Shown here in pieces: positions 17,489-28,831 of a stretch of DNA of 30,734 nt. Made by a program: the position numbers and the translations under genes. Each line of letters begins with the position of its first letter. The stretch's first letter is position 1. The stretch comes from Deinococcus marmoris DSM 12784. Its GTDB lineage: Bacteria; Deinococcota; Deinococci; Deinococcales; Deinococcaceae. Where the stretch lies: positions 1-30,734 of the forward strand of contig NZ_JNIV01000054.1 in the NCBI RefSeq assembly GCF_000701405.1, written 5' to 3'. Under the pieces are notes generated by a model that worked only from the letters and a program-made list of their open reading frames with translations, did not search any database and was not told the origin of the DNA.

Positions 17489-18295
17489 TTATAGCCCCAC
17501 ATGCAGCCGGGGCTTCAGCCCATCACGCCGCACCGTCTGGCGCACTTCCTGGCAGCGGCAGCCCTTGTACTGGCACAGCAGCGCCTCGGGGTCACGCTGG
17601 AGCAGGCGCACGGTGCTGTCTACCAGATCGCGCACGCGGTACAGCCGCAACGTGGACGGGCCGACGCGCGTCGAACGAAACTTGAATTCCATCTCAGGCA
17701 GCAGGTTGTCGAAATCCGCAGAACAGTTGGGAAAGGCGGTGGGCAGCACCTGACCGTCCAGCGGCACGTAACGCGTCAGCATCGGGATTCCGGCCAGATA
17801 CTCGCCGTAATGGACGCTGGTGTTGCTGCCGAAATCCACGCCGATCAGCAGCGCGTAGCCGTTCAGGTCATACAGCGCCCCGATGGGCTGGTACGGGCTG
17901 TTCAGCGACTGGGCCGCCGTGATCCGCGCCGCCTCGTCGCCCAGCGCCACGAAGCTGAGGGTGGGGTGAAACGAGCGCAGGGCGTCGCGCCGCTCCACCA
18001 GTTCCTGCGACACCCGCCCGATGTCGCGGCTGACACGTGTGTCGCGGTGGAATTTGGCGTGCGCCACGCTGCCGGGCCGGTTGAGCAGCGTGTTGTAGGA
18101 AAAGGCCGGGGCCACCAGCGTGGCCGTGCGCCGCCAGAGCGTATCCACCAATGTCCGGGGACCGCCGTCCAGCGTGCCGAAGGACTTCAGGCTGGCGTGG
18201 ACGATCAGGTGCTGCGTGCCGTCCAGTCCCAGCGCGGCCAGACCCTCATCGAGTTCGGCGGCATGGACAGCGGGCTTCCGCAGCAGATTCAGCAC
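17489..18295 (-). CDS. AAC(3)-family N-acetyltransferase
   Basis: 268 residues of the Antibiotic_NAT (AAC(3)) fold, using acetyl-CoA to acetylate amines. Family landmarks: LIVHASLKSFGTLDGGPRTL near the N-terminus, TLVAPAFSYN, the SFHPTLSFVALGDEA block with the conserved His, and GALYDLNGYALLIGVDFGSN leading into TSVHYGE. Many chromosomal members do not give aminoglycoside resistance, so no resistance role is claimed. The C-terminal tail has three Cys (LLCQYKGCRC) and is basic. The GTG start at 18295 is chosen because TAAACT ends exactly 7 nt before it; a longer frame begins at 18346. Confidence 0.85.
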   Translation of the reverse strand: MLNLLRKPAVHAAELDEGLAALGLDGTQHLIVHASLKSFGTLDGGPRTLVDTLWRRTATLVAPAFSYNTLLNRPGSVAHAKFHRDTRVSRDIGRVSQELVERRDALRSFHPTLSFVALGDEAARITAAQSLNSPYQPIGALYDLNGYALLIGVDFGSNTSVHYGEYLAGIPMLTRYVPLDGQVLPTAFPNCSADFDNLLPEMEFKFRSTRVGPSTLRLYRVRDLVDSTVRLLQRDPEALLCQYKGCRCQEVRQTVRRDGLKPRLHVGL

Positions 18296-18302
18296 AGCCC
18301 TT

Positions 18303-18308
18303 AGTTTA
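18303..18308 (-). promoter_or_regulatory. Leaderless-type -10 box of the AAC(3)-family gene
   Basis: TAAACT (TANNNT), 7 nt before the GTG at 18295; it decides the start of that gene. Confidence 0.5.
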
Positions 18309-18460
18309 GCGGCCCGGCGCGGTTTACGGCTAGAGTCACGGCCCACCTTCGCGGACGGGGCCAGTGGGGGATGAAGTTCAACCTGGGGCGGCGTGGCCCA
18401 TCTATCCCAGGGCTACCGCAAAGTCCCCAATCCGGTTCTGGAATCGCCATGCCCGCTTGA

Positions 18461-18582
18461 CCCCTCCCCCCCTTCGGGGGACCTCCCCTTAGAAGGGAGG
18501 CAAGGAGATTCCTGCACTGGACGATCTTTCAGGCCCCCTGGCTCCCTTTTGAGGGGAGCTGGCTGCGGAGCAGACTGAGGGG
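18461..18582. repeat. Long inverted-repeat (REP/MITE-like) element
   Basis: 122 bp with ends CCCCTC (18461-18466) and GAGGGG (18577-18582). Inside are consecutive hairpins: CCCCC-TTC-GGGGG (18468-18480), CCTCCC...GGGAGG (18482-18500) and GCTCCC...GGGAGC (18541-18559), then GCTGCGGAGCAGACTGAGGGG-like sequence. This class of hairpin-rich intergenic sequence is common and non-coding. It lies in the 400-bp gap between the divergent AAC(3)-family and aconitase genes. The remainder of 18309-18680 shows nothing else definable. Confidence 0.6.
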
Positions 18583-18680
18583 TTTGCCTTGCAGCTTGCC
18601 GCATATTCCGCCCCGCCCACTGACCTTGCGTTAGCCCTGCCATCTATCCCGCCTCGGGCCGCACTCATCTGGTCAGGCGC

Positions 18681-18686
18681 TAGACT
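18681..18686 (+). promoter_or_regulatory. -10 box of the aconitase transcript
   Basis: TAGACT, the same box as at 2656 and 7729, ends 7 nt before the ATG at 18694. Confidence 0.5.
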
Positions 18687-18693
18687 CGCGGGC

Positions 18694-20072
<1,379 letters not shown>

Positions 20073-20087
20073 GGAAGGCTAAAGGCT

Positions 20088-20450
20088 GTGCCCGGCCTAT
20101 ATCTGTTGCAAGATTCTCGCTGGTTTGCGTCTTTTCTTGTGGCGGGCTGGCTGCTGGGCTGGCTGGCAGTGGGGGATCGCCGCTGGGCCGTCCTGCCCGC
20201 ACTGGCAACCGTGCTGGCCGTGCTGATGGGAGTCTTCCAGCTTTTCACCTCTGACTCCTCTGATTACTCCGCTGATCTGACGCGCACCACCTTTCTGTCC
20301 TCTCTGGGATTGCCCGTACTCTGGGGCATTTCGCGCTTCCCCTCTCTGTCCTTGAGGGTAGGTCTGGCAACGGCTCTGATTCCTCTGGTGGTCCCGGCGT
20401 GCTTTGGGATGGGCGGTCTGCTCTTTCTCGGTATCTTCCGAATTCCCTGA
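20088..20450 (+). CDS. Small multi-pass membrane protein, unknown function
   Basis: 120 residues, not recognised. Hydrophobic segments at about 13-29 (FASFLVAGWLLGWLAV), 33-51 (AVLPALATVLAVLMGVFQL), 65-80 and 89-117 suggest three or four membrane helices joined by short polar loops. The GTG at 20088 has GAGGAAGG 9 nt upstream, overlapping the stop of the preceding gene, and lies only 15 nt after it, so the two are cotranscribed. Codon use is somewhat less GC-rich than in the aconitase gene. No substrate or family can be assigned. Confidence 0.7.
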   Translation: MPGLYLLQDSRWFASFLVAGWLLGWLAVGDRRWAVLPALATVLAVLMGVFQLFTSDSSDYSADLTRTTFLSSLGLPVLWGISRFPSLSLRVGLATALIPLVVPACFGMGGLLFLGIFRIP

Positions 20451-20455
20451 CGATG

Positions 20456-20468
20456 TGCGGTCACCGCA
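20456..20468. repeat. 13-bp palindrome upstream of the repeat-protein gene
   Basis: TGCGGTCACCGCA is a perfect palindrome around a central C, 6 nt after the membrane-protein stop and about 21 nt before the AATACT box. It is a possible operator, or chance. Confidence 0.35.
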
Positions 20469-20489
20469 GAGAACCCATTCATTCTCTGA

Positions 20490-20495
20490 AATACT
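20490..20495 (+). promoter_or_regulatory. Leaderless-type -10 box of the repeat-protein gene
   Basis: AATACT ends 9 nt before the ATG at 20505, with TGA just upstream; no Shine-Dalgarno. Confidence 0.4.
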
Positions 20496-20504
20496 GCACG
20501 CCTT

Positions 20505-21776
<1,272 letters not shown>

Positions 21777-21897
21777 GCCGAACTCGAATTGAGCTGGACT
21801 CCGATTGAAGGGTGCTGGCAACACCTGGAAATCTAATCTGACGCAGCCTGTATCTGGGCTGCTGAGCGCGCTTCCAGCGTCGGCTGGCCCGGGTTCT

Positions 21898-21911
21898 GGA
21901 GGGTGCCCTCC
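21898..21911. promoter_or_regulatory. Palindrome just upstream of the GMC promoter
   Basis: GGAGGG-TG-CCCTCC, a perfect 6-bp-arm palindrome ending where the -35 of the GMC gene would start (22 nt before TATACT). A regulator site is possible. The rest of 21777-22045 contains no gene. Confidence 0.35.
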
Positions 21912-21933
21912 AATGTCCGGCCCGGCCCGGTTC

Positions 21934-21939
21934 TATACT
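21934..21939 (+). promoter_or_regulatory. -10 box of the GMC oxidoreductase gene
   Basis: TATACT, a near-consensus -10, gives a start at about 21946 and an untranslated leader of about 100 nt to the ATG at 22046. No consensus -35. Confidence 0.5.
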
Positions 21940-22045
21940 TTGCCCGAACGCGAACTTAATCCCGGTGGCCCTGACCTGTCGTGTGCCGAAGCTGTCGGCC
22001 CCCTCTGGCCTGCCGTCCTCACCCAGTCGCGCGGAGGCTTCAGAG

Positions 22046-23725
22046 ATGCAGAGCAATCACAGTCCAAGCAATCACAGTCCAGACGGTCAGGCGAGTTCCG
22101 CCCAGCAGAGTTACGACTACGTGGTGATTGGGGCGGGTTCGGGCGGCTGTGCCGTTTCCGCCCGTTTGCAGGAAAGTGGGGCGCAGGTGCTGCTGCTGGA
22201 AGCCGGGGTGCCCGACGAAACGCCCGAAATCCACATCCCCGCCGCCTTTCCCAAGCTGTTTAAGTCTCCACTGGACTGGAATTACGAGACCGAGGCGCAG
22301 GAACACCTGAACGGGCGCAAGCTGTACTGGCCGCGCGGCAAGATGCTGGGCGGCAGCAGCAGCATCAACGCCATGATCTACATTCGCGGCCACCGCGCCG
22401 ATTACGACGGCTGGGCGGCGGCGGGCAATCACGGTTGGGGCTACGACGACGTGCTGCCGTACTTCCTGAAGGCCGAGGATTTCGAGGATGGGGCCAGTGA
22501 ATTCCACAACGCGGGCGGCCCGCTGCACGTCGAGAACCGCCGCTACACCCATGAAATCTGCGACGCCATCACCGAGGGGTTCAAGGAACTGGGCCACCCT
22601 GCCAACGATGATTTCAACGGCGAGAACATGGAAGGCGTGGGCCGTTTCCATGTGACCCAGAAGGGCGGCGCGCGGCACTCGGCGGCGGTGGCGTACCTGC
22701 GGCCAGCCCTGGCAGGCAGCGGCCCCGGCAAGCTGGAAGCCCGCACAGGCGCGCATGTCACCCGAATTCTCTTTGAGGGCAAGAAGGCCGTGGGCGTGGA
22801 ATATCTGGACGGCACAGAAACCCGGCAGGTCATGGCCGGTAAGGGCGTCATTCTGGCGGCGGGTGCGATCACCAGCCCGCATCTGCTGATGCTGTCGGGC
22901 GTGGGCGAGCGGGCGCAACTGGAAGCGGTGGGCGTGGAAGTGCTGCACGATCTGCCAGGGGTGGGCCAGAACCTGCAAGACCATCTGTTCGTGCCCGTGG
23001 TCTACGACACCGAGACAGCCGGATTGAAGGACGCCACGAGCGAGGCCCAGATGACCCTGTACATGTCCGAGCAACGCGGAATGCTGTGCAGCAACGTTGG
23101 TGAGACGGGCGGCTTTATGAAGACCGATCCGTCGCTGCCTGCCCCGGACCTGCAATTCCACAACGGCGCGGCGCTGTTCGTGGATCACGGTTTTGCCGAG
23201 CTGGACGGATACCATTACACGCTGCTGCCCTCGCTGGTGGCTCCCCGCAGCCGGGGCCAGATTCGGATTGTCAGCGCCGATCCGCAGGCCCGCCCGCTGA
23301 TCGAACCGGAGTACCTCTCGGACCCGCACGACATGGACGTGCTGATTGCTGGGGTGGAACTGGCCCGCAAAGTGGGCGACACAGAAGCCCTGTCCAGCTA
23401 CCGCCTGAGTGAAGTGATGCCCGGCGAGGCCGTGACCGAACGCGCCGATCTGGAAAATTACATCCGCGAGCAGGCCATGACCATCTACCATCCCGTCGGC
23501 ACCTGCAAGATGGGCAACGACGATCTGGCCGTGGTGGACGACGAATTGCGTGTCCGTGGTCTGGAAAATCTGTGGATCGCCGACGCCAGCGTGATGCCCG
23601 TGATTACGCGTGGCAACACCAATGCGCCTACCATCATGATCGCGGAAAAGGCTGCCGATCTGATCCTGGGCCGGAAAGCGCTGCCTGCGCGGGTGGCGGA
23701 AGCGATGGCTGTTCCTGCCGACTGA
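22046..23725 (+). CDS. GMC-family FAD-dependent oxidoreductase (choline dehydrogenase-like)
   Basis: 559-residue flavoenzyme that oxidises an alcohol. The FAD-binding Rossmann motif is DYVVIGAGSGGCAVSARL (24-41) with LLLEAG. GMC signature 1 is WPRGKMLGGSSSINAMIYIR (95-114) and signature 2 is GAITSPHLLMLSGVG. The catalytic pair is His482 (MTIYHPVGTCKMG) and Asn526 (GNTNAPTIMIAEKAA), 44 residues apart as in choline oxidase. The substrate is unknown. The ATG at 22046 has GGAGG 8 nt upstream; a GTG at 21965 would add 27 unlikely residues. The N-terminus carries an exact in-frame 15-bp duplication giving SNHSP twice. It is convergent with the ligase operon, sharing a hairpin. Confidence 0.93.
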   Translation: MQSNHSPSNHSPDGQASSAQQSYDYVVIGAGSGGCAVSARLQESGAQVLLLEAGVPDETPEIHIPAAFPKLFKSPLDWNYETEAQEHLNGRKLYWPRGKMLGGSSSINAMIYIRGHRADYDGWAAAGNHGWGYDDVLPYFLKAEDFEDGASEFHNAGGPLHVENRRYTHEICDAITEGFKELGHPANDDFNGENMEGVGRFHVTQKGGARHSAAVAYLRPALAGSGPGKLEARTGAHVTRILFEGKKAVGVEYLDGTETRQVMAGKGVILAAGAITSPHLLMLSGVGERAQLEAVGVEVLHDLPGVGQNLQDHLFVPVVYDTETAGLKDATSEAQMTLYMSEQRGMLCSNVGETGGFMKTDPSLPAPDLQFHNGAALFVDHGFAELDGYHYTLLPSLVAPRSRGQIRIVSADPQARPLIEPEYLSDPHDMDVLIAGVELARKVGDTEALSSYRLSEVMPGEAVTERADLENYIREQAMTIYHPVGTCKMGNDDLAVVDDELRVRGLENLWIADASVMPVITRGNTNAPTIMIAEKAADLILGRKALPARVAEAMAVPAD

Positions 23726-23739
23726 GCTAAAGACTGAAT

Positions 23740-23777
23740 AGGGCGTTACGGCGGAGAACGCACGTCTGTAACGCCCT
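23740..23777. terminator. Bidirectional terminator hairpin between the GMC and ligase genes
   Basis: AGGGCGTTAC (23740-23749) pairs perfectly over 10 bp with GTAACGCCCT (23768-23777), 18-nt loop. It starts 15 nt after the GMC stop, and its arms include the stop and last codons of the ligase gene, so for the minus-strand operon the terminator is inside the coding end. On the plus strand a short TCTTCC tail follows. Confidence 0.75.
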
Positions 23778-25239
23778 CTTCCATGTCTGATTTTGCGGGC
23801 AGACGCGAGCGCAGTAGCTTTCCCGTTTGCGTGCGGGGCAGCGCGTCCACAAGCGTGATCTTCTGCGGGCGGAACATGCGCGGCAGGAGTGTGCGCAACT
23901 CGTCCTGAAGCTGTGTGGGCGTGATCTCGCAACCGGGTTTCAGCACGACAAAGGCGTGGATGCCTGTCCCGAACTCGGCGCAGGGGATGCCCACCACGGC
24001 GCATTCGGCCACCGCTTCCAGCGCAGCAATTCGTTCTTCCAGGCTGGCCGGAAACACGTTCTCGCCGCCGCAGATCAGCAGTTCGTCGGCGCGGCCATGC
24101 AGGGTCAGGCGGCCCGCCGCGTCACGGGAAGCCAGATCGCCCGTGTCGTGTCCGTCCACGATCACGCGCCCCATGTTTCCATCCAGCTCAAGGTTGACCC
24201 CTGGCAGCGCCCGGCCCACGCCCCCCGGCGCGGCCCGCAGATCTGCGGGCCGCGCCAGCGAGATCAGGCCCGTTTCGGTGGAGCCGTAGAGGTTGAACAG
24301 CACGTCCCCGAAGTGGTCCAGCGCCGCCGTCGCCAGCGATGCGCCCAGCGGGGCCGAGCCGCAGATGATCGCCCGAAGTGCAGGCGCAGCCCGCTTATCC
24401 GGCGCGTCCAGGAGCCGGTGGAGGAGGGTGGGAACAAGGACCAGAATCTCGATGCCCTCCTCCCGCAAGGTGCGCCACATCTCCTGCGCGTTGGGGCGGC
24501 ACAGGTGCAGGGGTGCGCCCAGCGCCAGACCCATGCCCAGCGCCGCCAGCCCGTGCCCGTGGAACAGCGGCAGGGGCAGCAGCGTCGGCGCACCCGCCCG
24601 CAGTGGTAGGGCATCCAGCAATGCGCCCGCCACCGCTAGACCGGCCCGCAGACCTACGCGCGAGCGCACGGCTTTTGGCGTTCCCGTGCTGCCGGAAGTC
24701 AGCAGGACCAGCAGGCCGATGCGGGGCAGGCGCAATGGGGGAGATTTCGCGTTCGTGGTTTTTAACTCATTGAGTGGCAGGATCGTCGGCCCCGCATCCA
24801 GTTCCCCGCGCAGCCGCTCCGGCCAGTCGCCGTCGCAGATCAGCAGGCGCAGGCGCTGTTCACGCCCCACACGCCCAATTTCGGTAGCAGAAAAGGAAGT
24901 ATTGAGCAGAACGGTTCGCGCGCCGATGCGAACGCAGGCCAGTAGCGCCGCCACGAAATCTGCGCTGTTGCCACATAGGAGGCCCACCGCTTCGCCCGGT
25001 TTGACCCGGCGGGAAAGGGCGGCGGCCATTCCGTCTGCCCGCTTCAGCAACTGCGCGTAGGTCAGCGGTCCATCCCCGTCCACCAGCGCCACAGCATTCG
25101 GCATCCGGTGCGCGTTCCAAGCGGCCAGCGCGTACAGCGTCGGCCCATGCCGGAGAACCGTCCAGACCAGTCCCAGTGTGTTCTGAACGGGCTGGGGGCC
25201 GAGGACACCCATGCGCCGGGTGGCTGACAGTAGGCTCAT
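23746..25239 (-). CDS. AMP-forming acyl-CoA synthetase / ligase family protein
   Basis: 497-residue ANL-superfamily enzyme that adenylates a carboxylic acid, usually then forming a CoA thioester. P-loop LLTSGSTGTPKAV (179-191), LPLFHGHGL, IICGSAPLGA, motif YGSTETG (318-324), GDLASRDAAGRLTLHGRADE with the hinge Asp, LLICGGENVFP, and the catalytic Lys474 in RTQTGKLLRS. The acid is unknown; the neighbouring SDR suggests a lipid or acyl pathway. The ATG at 25239 overlaps the SDR stop as ATGA and is preferred over a frame open to 25350. It is the last gene of pheA-SDR-ligase, and its last codons form part of the terminator. Confidence 0.9.
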   Translation of the reverse strand: MSLLSATRRMGVLGPQPVQNTLGLVWTVLRHGPTLYALAAWNAHRMPNAVALVDGDGPLTYAQLLKRADGMAAALSRRVKPGEAVGLLCGNSADFVAALLACVRIGARTVLLNTSFSATEIGRVGREQRLRLLICDGDWPERLRGELDAGPTILPLNELKTTNAKSPPLRLPRIGLLVLLTSGSTGTPKAVRSRVGLRAGLAVAGALLDALPLRAGAPTLLPLPLFHGHGLAALGMGLALGAPLHLCRPNAQEMWRTLREEGIEILVLVPTLLHRLLDAPDKRAAPALRAIICGSAPLGASLATAALDHFGDVLFNLYGSTETGLISLARPADLRAAPGGVGRALPGVNLELDGNMGRVIVDGHDTGDLASRDAAGRLTLHGRADELLICGGENVFPASLEERIAALEAVAECAVVGIPCAEFGTGIHAFVVLKPGCEITPTQLQDELRTLLPRMFRPQKITLVDALPRTQTGKLLRSRLPAKSDMEEGVTDVRSPP

Positions 25240-26108
25240 TTTCTTCGCCCTCGCGTGAGCTGCCGCTCCATCTCTTCCAGCCTGCCGAGCGCCCCGTCCA
25301 GCACATTTGGAAATAGCAGTGCTGCCACCTGTTGTCCCCCCAGCCACCACGGAGCCACCCGCCGCACGGGCTTGACGAGTGGATAAACCACCGACTGCGC
25401 GGCTTCCAGTGGGGTCAGGGCCGGGGCGAGGCGATAGGCGCGGGTAGGCGCGATCATGCGGGTACGAACCAGAGGGAGATACACGCTGGCAACGCGCACG
25501 CCACGTCCGCGCAGCTCATTGCCCAGACTGCCCAGCCACAGGTCAAAGCCCGCCTTGCTGCCCTGGTACGCCGCCCAGCGCGGAATGCCCGGCGGCAGGG
25601 CCGAGGCGCTGGAGACGCTGACGATCACTCCACCGCCCCGCGCCACCATGCGCGGCAACAGCGCCAGCAGCAGCGCGGCAGGCCCAGTGAAATTGACGGC
25701 CAGCAGGCGGCCCAGATCATCCTTCTCGGCGCTGTGCAGGACTTGGCGGCGAATGGAATGCCCCGCGTTGCTGATGATGACGTCGATGCGGGGATGGGTT
25801 GACTCGATCTGCGCGGCCACGGCCTTGACTGCCTGCGCATCGGTCAAATCCAATTGATAGACACTGGCCTTCCCACCCGCCGCTCGAATCTGAGCCGCCA
25901 CCTCTTCCAACCGCTCCCCGCTGCGTGCCAGGAGCAGCACCTCCGCGCCGCACGAGGCCAGCAGCCGCGCTGTCGCCTCCCCGATGCCGTAGGACGCGCC
26001 CGTGATCAGCACCGTTTTGCTGCGTACCGCTGCCTCCAACTGCCGTAAATCGCGGCAGGCAGGCGGTGACAGAAAAAGCTGGCGAAGGAGGGTCAGAGGT
26101 GAGGCCAT
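25236..26108 (-). CDS. SDR-family NAD(P)-dependent oxidoreductase
   Basis: 290-residue classical short-chain dehydrogenase/reductase. The nucleotide-binding motif is TGASYGIG (36-43), with LARSGERLEE after strand 2, the acidic LDLTD, ISNAGHS (112-118), catalytic Ser167 (VSVSSASAL) and YQGSK (Tyr181, Lys185). The N-terminal 30 residues precede the Rossmann fold, and a C-terminal stretch (about 243-285, VKPVRRVAPWWLGGQQVAAL) is hydrophobic and could touch the membrane, as in SDRs acting on lipids. It starts 13 nt after pheA with AGAGG upstream and overlaps the ligase by ATGA, so the two enzymes are probably made together. The substrate is unknown. Confidence 0.9.
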   Translation of the reverse strand: MASPLTLLRQLFLSPPACRDLRQLEAAVRSKTVLITGASYGIGEATARLLASCGAEVLLLARSGERLEEVAAQIRAAGGKASVYQLDLTDAQAVKAVAAQIESTHPRIDVIISNAGHSIRRQVLHSAEKDDLGRLLAVNFTGPAALLLALLPRMVARGGGVIVSVSSASALPPGIPRWAAYQGSKAGFDLWLGSLGNELRGRGVRVASVYLPLVRTRMIAPTRAYRLAPALTPLEAAQSVVYPLVKPVRRVAPWWLGGQQVAALLFPNVLDGALGRLEEMERQLTRGRRK

Positions 26109-26121
26109 TTCAGGTCAGCCT

Positions 26122-27054
<933 letters not shown>

Positions 27055-27065
27055 TCATGACCGTG

Positions 27066-27071
27066 AGGCTA
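27066..27071 (-). promoter_or_regulatory. Leaderless-type -10 box of the pheA operon
   Basis: TAGCCT (TANNNT), 11 nt before the pheA GTG and 7 nt before the upstream ATG. No -35 seen. Confidence 0.4.
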
Positions 27072-27191
27072 GCGCACGGCGCTGGAATTGCCGCAAAGTC
27101 GGCGGTGTCCAGAGGCGGAGAGGCGCGGGAGCTTGTCTGGGTGGTCCCCCCACCGCATCACCCCCCACAGCCCCGCCTCCAGCCCTGCCGC

Positions 27192-27197
27192 TAAAGT
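27192..27197 (+). promoter_or_regulatory. Leaderless-type -10 box of the amidase gene
   Basis: TAAAGT ends 7 nt before the ATG at 27205; this fixes the amidase start there rather than further upstream. The gap 27072-27191 shows no other feature. Confidence 0.55.
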
Positions 27198-27204
27198 GTC
27201 ACGC

Positions 27205-28644
27205 ATGACCCTGCCCCTGCCCGATCCCATCCTCGATCTGGACGCCACCGATCTGGCCGACGCCACCCGGCGCGGTGACCTGACCTGCGGCGAGGTGACG
27301 CGCACCTATCTGGACCGTCTGGAAGCCCTGAACCCCCGGCTGCGTGCCGTGATCACCGTTTATCCCTACGCCCGCGCCACTGCCGACGCGCTGGACGCCC
27401 TGGAACCGGAGAAACGCGGCCCCCTGCACGGCTGTCCCATACTGATCAAGGACAACATCGACGTGGCGGGCCTGCCCACGACGGCGGGCAGCGCCCTGAT
27501 GGCCGCGCATGTGCCCACGGTGGACGCGCCGCTGGTGGCCCGGCTGCGCACGGCGGGCGCGGTGATTCTGGGCAAGGCCAACATGACCGAGTGGGCCAAC
27601 TTCATGACGCTGGGGATGCCCAACGGCTATTCCTCGCAGGGCGGGCAGACCGTCAATCCCTGGGAGGCAGAATTCGATACCGGAGGCAGTTCGTCGGGCA
27701 GCGGGGTGGCGGTGGCCGCGAGGCTGTGCGTGGCGGCGATTGGTACCGAGACCAGCGGTAGCGTGGTCAGCCCGGCGCACGAAAGCGGCGTGCTGGGACT
27801 GAAGCCCACGCTGGGCCTGATTCCGCGCACGGGAATCGTGCCGATCAGCCACAGCCAGGACACGGCGGGGCCGATCACCCGCAGCGCCCGCGACACCCTG
27901 CTGCTGCTCTCCGTGATGGCCGGGCCAGACGAGCGCGACGAGGCCAGCCGCCGCGTGCCTGTTCCCGAACTGACCCTGACCCCCAATGCCCTGAGTGGCG
28001 CGACAATCGGCATCGTCAGCGACGAGACGGACGCCTCTGAGGCCGACGCCGCCAGCCTGAAGCTGGCCCGTGCCGCGCTGGAAAAGGCCGGGGCCACGGT
28101 GCGCGACGTGACCTTTCCCAGCCGCGCCGAGCTGAAGGGTAACGGCGTGATGCTGGAAGTGCTGGAATACGAGTTCAAGGGGGACCTGAATGCCTATCTG
28201 GCCGGAGTCACGGACGGCCCACACAACGTGGCAGACGTGATCGAGGGCAACCACGCCCAGGCCGAGCGCTGCCTGAAGTACGGCCAGACCTTTCTGCACG
28301 CGGCTCAGGGCACACGCGGAGACGCCAGCGAGTCGGGTTACCGTCTGGCCCGCGCCCGTGACCTGCGCCTGACCCGCGAGGAAGGCTTCGATCTGCTGTT
28401 CGCGGGCGGGCTGGACGCCGTGGTCTTTCCGGGCATCCACGGCTGCGCGCTGGCGGCGAAAGCTGGTTATCCCAGCGTGACCCTGCCCGTTCACGCGCCG
28501 GACGCGCCCGCAGGCACCCGGCCCGGCGGCGTGCTGCTGGTGGCCCCGGCGGGCGCGGACGCCCCGCTGCTGTCGCTGGCCGCGCATCTTGCCGCAGACT
28601 CGGACGGCAGGGTGAGCGGCGTGCGTTTTCCCGCGCTGGATTAG
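27205..28644 (+). CDS. Amidase-signature family hydrolase
   Basis: 479 residues with the Ser-cisSer-Lys triad of amidase-signature enzymes, which hydrolyse amide bonds. Lys82 in [20 protein letters not shown], the cis-Ser in [18 protein letters not shown] (about Ser163) and the nucleophile Ser186 in [12 protein letters not shown]. The last deviates from the usual GGSIR-PA form, as in non-GatA members. No GatB/GatC genes adjoin and the C-terminal half differs from GatA, so this is probably a stand-alone amidase of unknown substrate; no signal peptide. [20 protein letters not shown] is a natural N-terminus for the family. A frame open to 27088 is rejected. A 6 x 14-bp tandem repeat begins 5 nt after the stop. 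Confidence 0.9.
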   Translation: MTLPLPDPILDLDATDLADATRRGDLTCGEVTRTYLDRLEALNPRLRAVITVYPYARATADALDALEPEKRGPLHGCPILIKDNIDVAGLPTTAGSALMAAHVPTVDAPLVARLRTAGAVILGKANMTEWANFMTLGMPNGYSSQGGQTVNPWEAEFDTGGSSSGSGVAVAARLCVAAIGTETSGSVVSPAHESGVLGLKPTLGLIPRTGIVPISHSQDTAGPITRSARDTLLLLSVMAGPDERDEASRRVPVPELTLTPNALSGATIGIVSDETDASEADAASLKLARAALEKAGATVRDVTFPSRAELKGNGVMLEVLEYEFKGDLNAYLAGVTDGPHNVADVIEGNHAQAERCLKYGQTFLHAAQGTRGDASESGYRLARARDLRLTREEGFDLLFAGGLDAVVFPGIHGCALAAKAGYPSVTLPVHAPDAPAGTRPGGVLLVAPAGADAPLLSLAAHLAADSDGRVSGVRFPALD

Positions 28645-28648
28645 GCTT

Positions 28649-28732
28649 TCTGGGCTGGACTGCCTGAAATGGGCTACTTGGACTGGACGTCTTGGACTGG
28701 ACGTTCTGAACTGGGCTTTCCCAACTGGGCTT
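28649..28732. repeat. Six tandem copies of a 14-bp repeat
   Basis: Gapless 14-bp units from 28649 to 28732: TCTGGGCTGGACTG, CCTGAAATGGGCTA, CTTGGACTGGACGT twice exactly (28677-28704), TCTGAACTGGGCTT and TCCCAACTGGGCTT. Core CTGRRCTGGRC. It lies between the amidase stop and the protease promoter. No palindromic structure or ORF. Confidence 0.85.
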
Positions 28733-28816
28733 CTGGCGTGTTCAGGCACGCGGGCCTGCCCTGCATGAAACCGAGAAATGACGTTCTCCAGACAAACGGC
28801 GGCCAAACGCGGCCTT

Positions 28817-28822
28817 TATAGT
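28817..28822 (+). promoter_or_regulatory. Leaderless-type -10 box of the protease gene
   Basis: TATAGT ends 9 nt before the ATG at 28832. The best match to TATAAT among the leaderless boxes here; no -35. Confidence 0.6.
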
Positions 28823-28831
28823 GAGCCGCAT

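Noticed and set aside
17489..18295. Aminoglycoside resistance gene
   Set aside because: The AAC(3) fold is clear, but chromosomal members often have other roles and nothing mobile flanks it.
21965..22045. GTG start for the GMC oxidoreductase
   Set aside because: No ribosome-binding site, 25 nt from the -10, and the added residues are unlike the family; the ATG at 22046 has GGAGG.
22040..24004. 654-codon minus-strand ORF opposite the GMC gene
   Set aside because: Runs through the convergent terminator and both genes; composition is that of a shadow.
27199..28806. 535-codon minus-strand ORF opposite the amidase
   Set aside because: Shadow frame, and it would read through the 14-bp tandem repeat.
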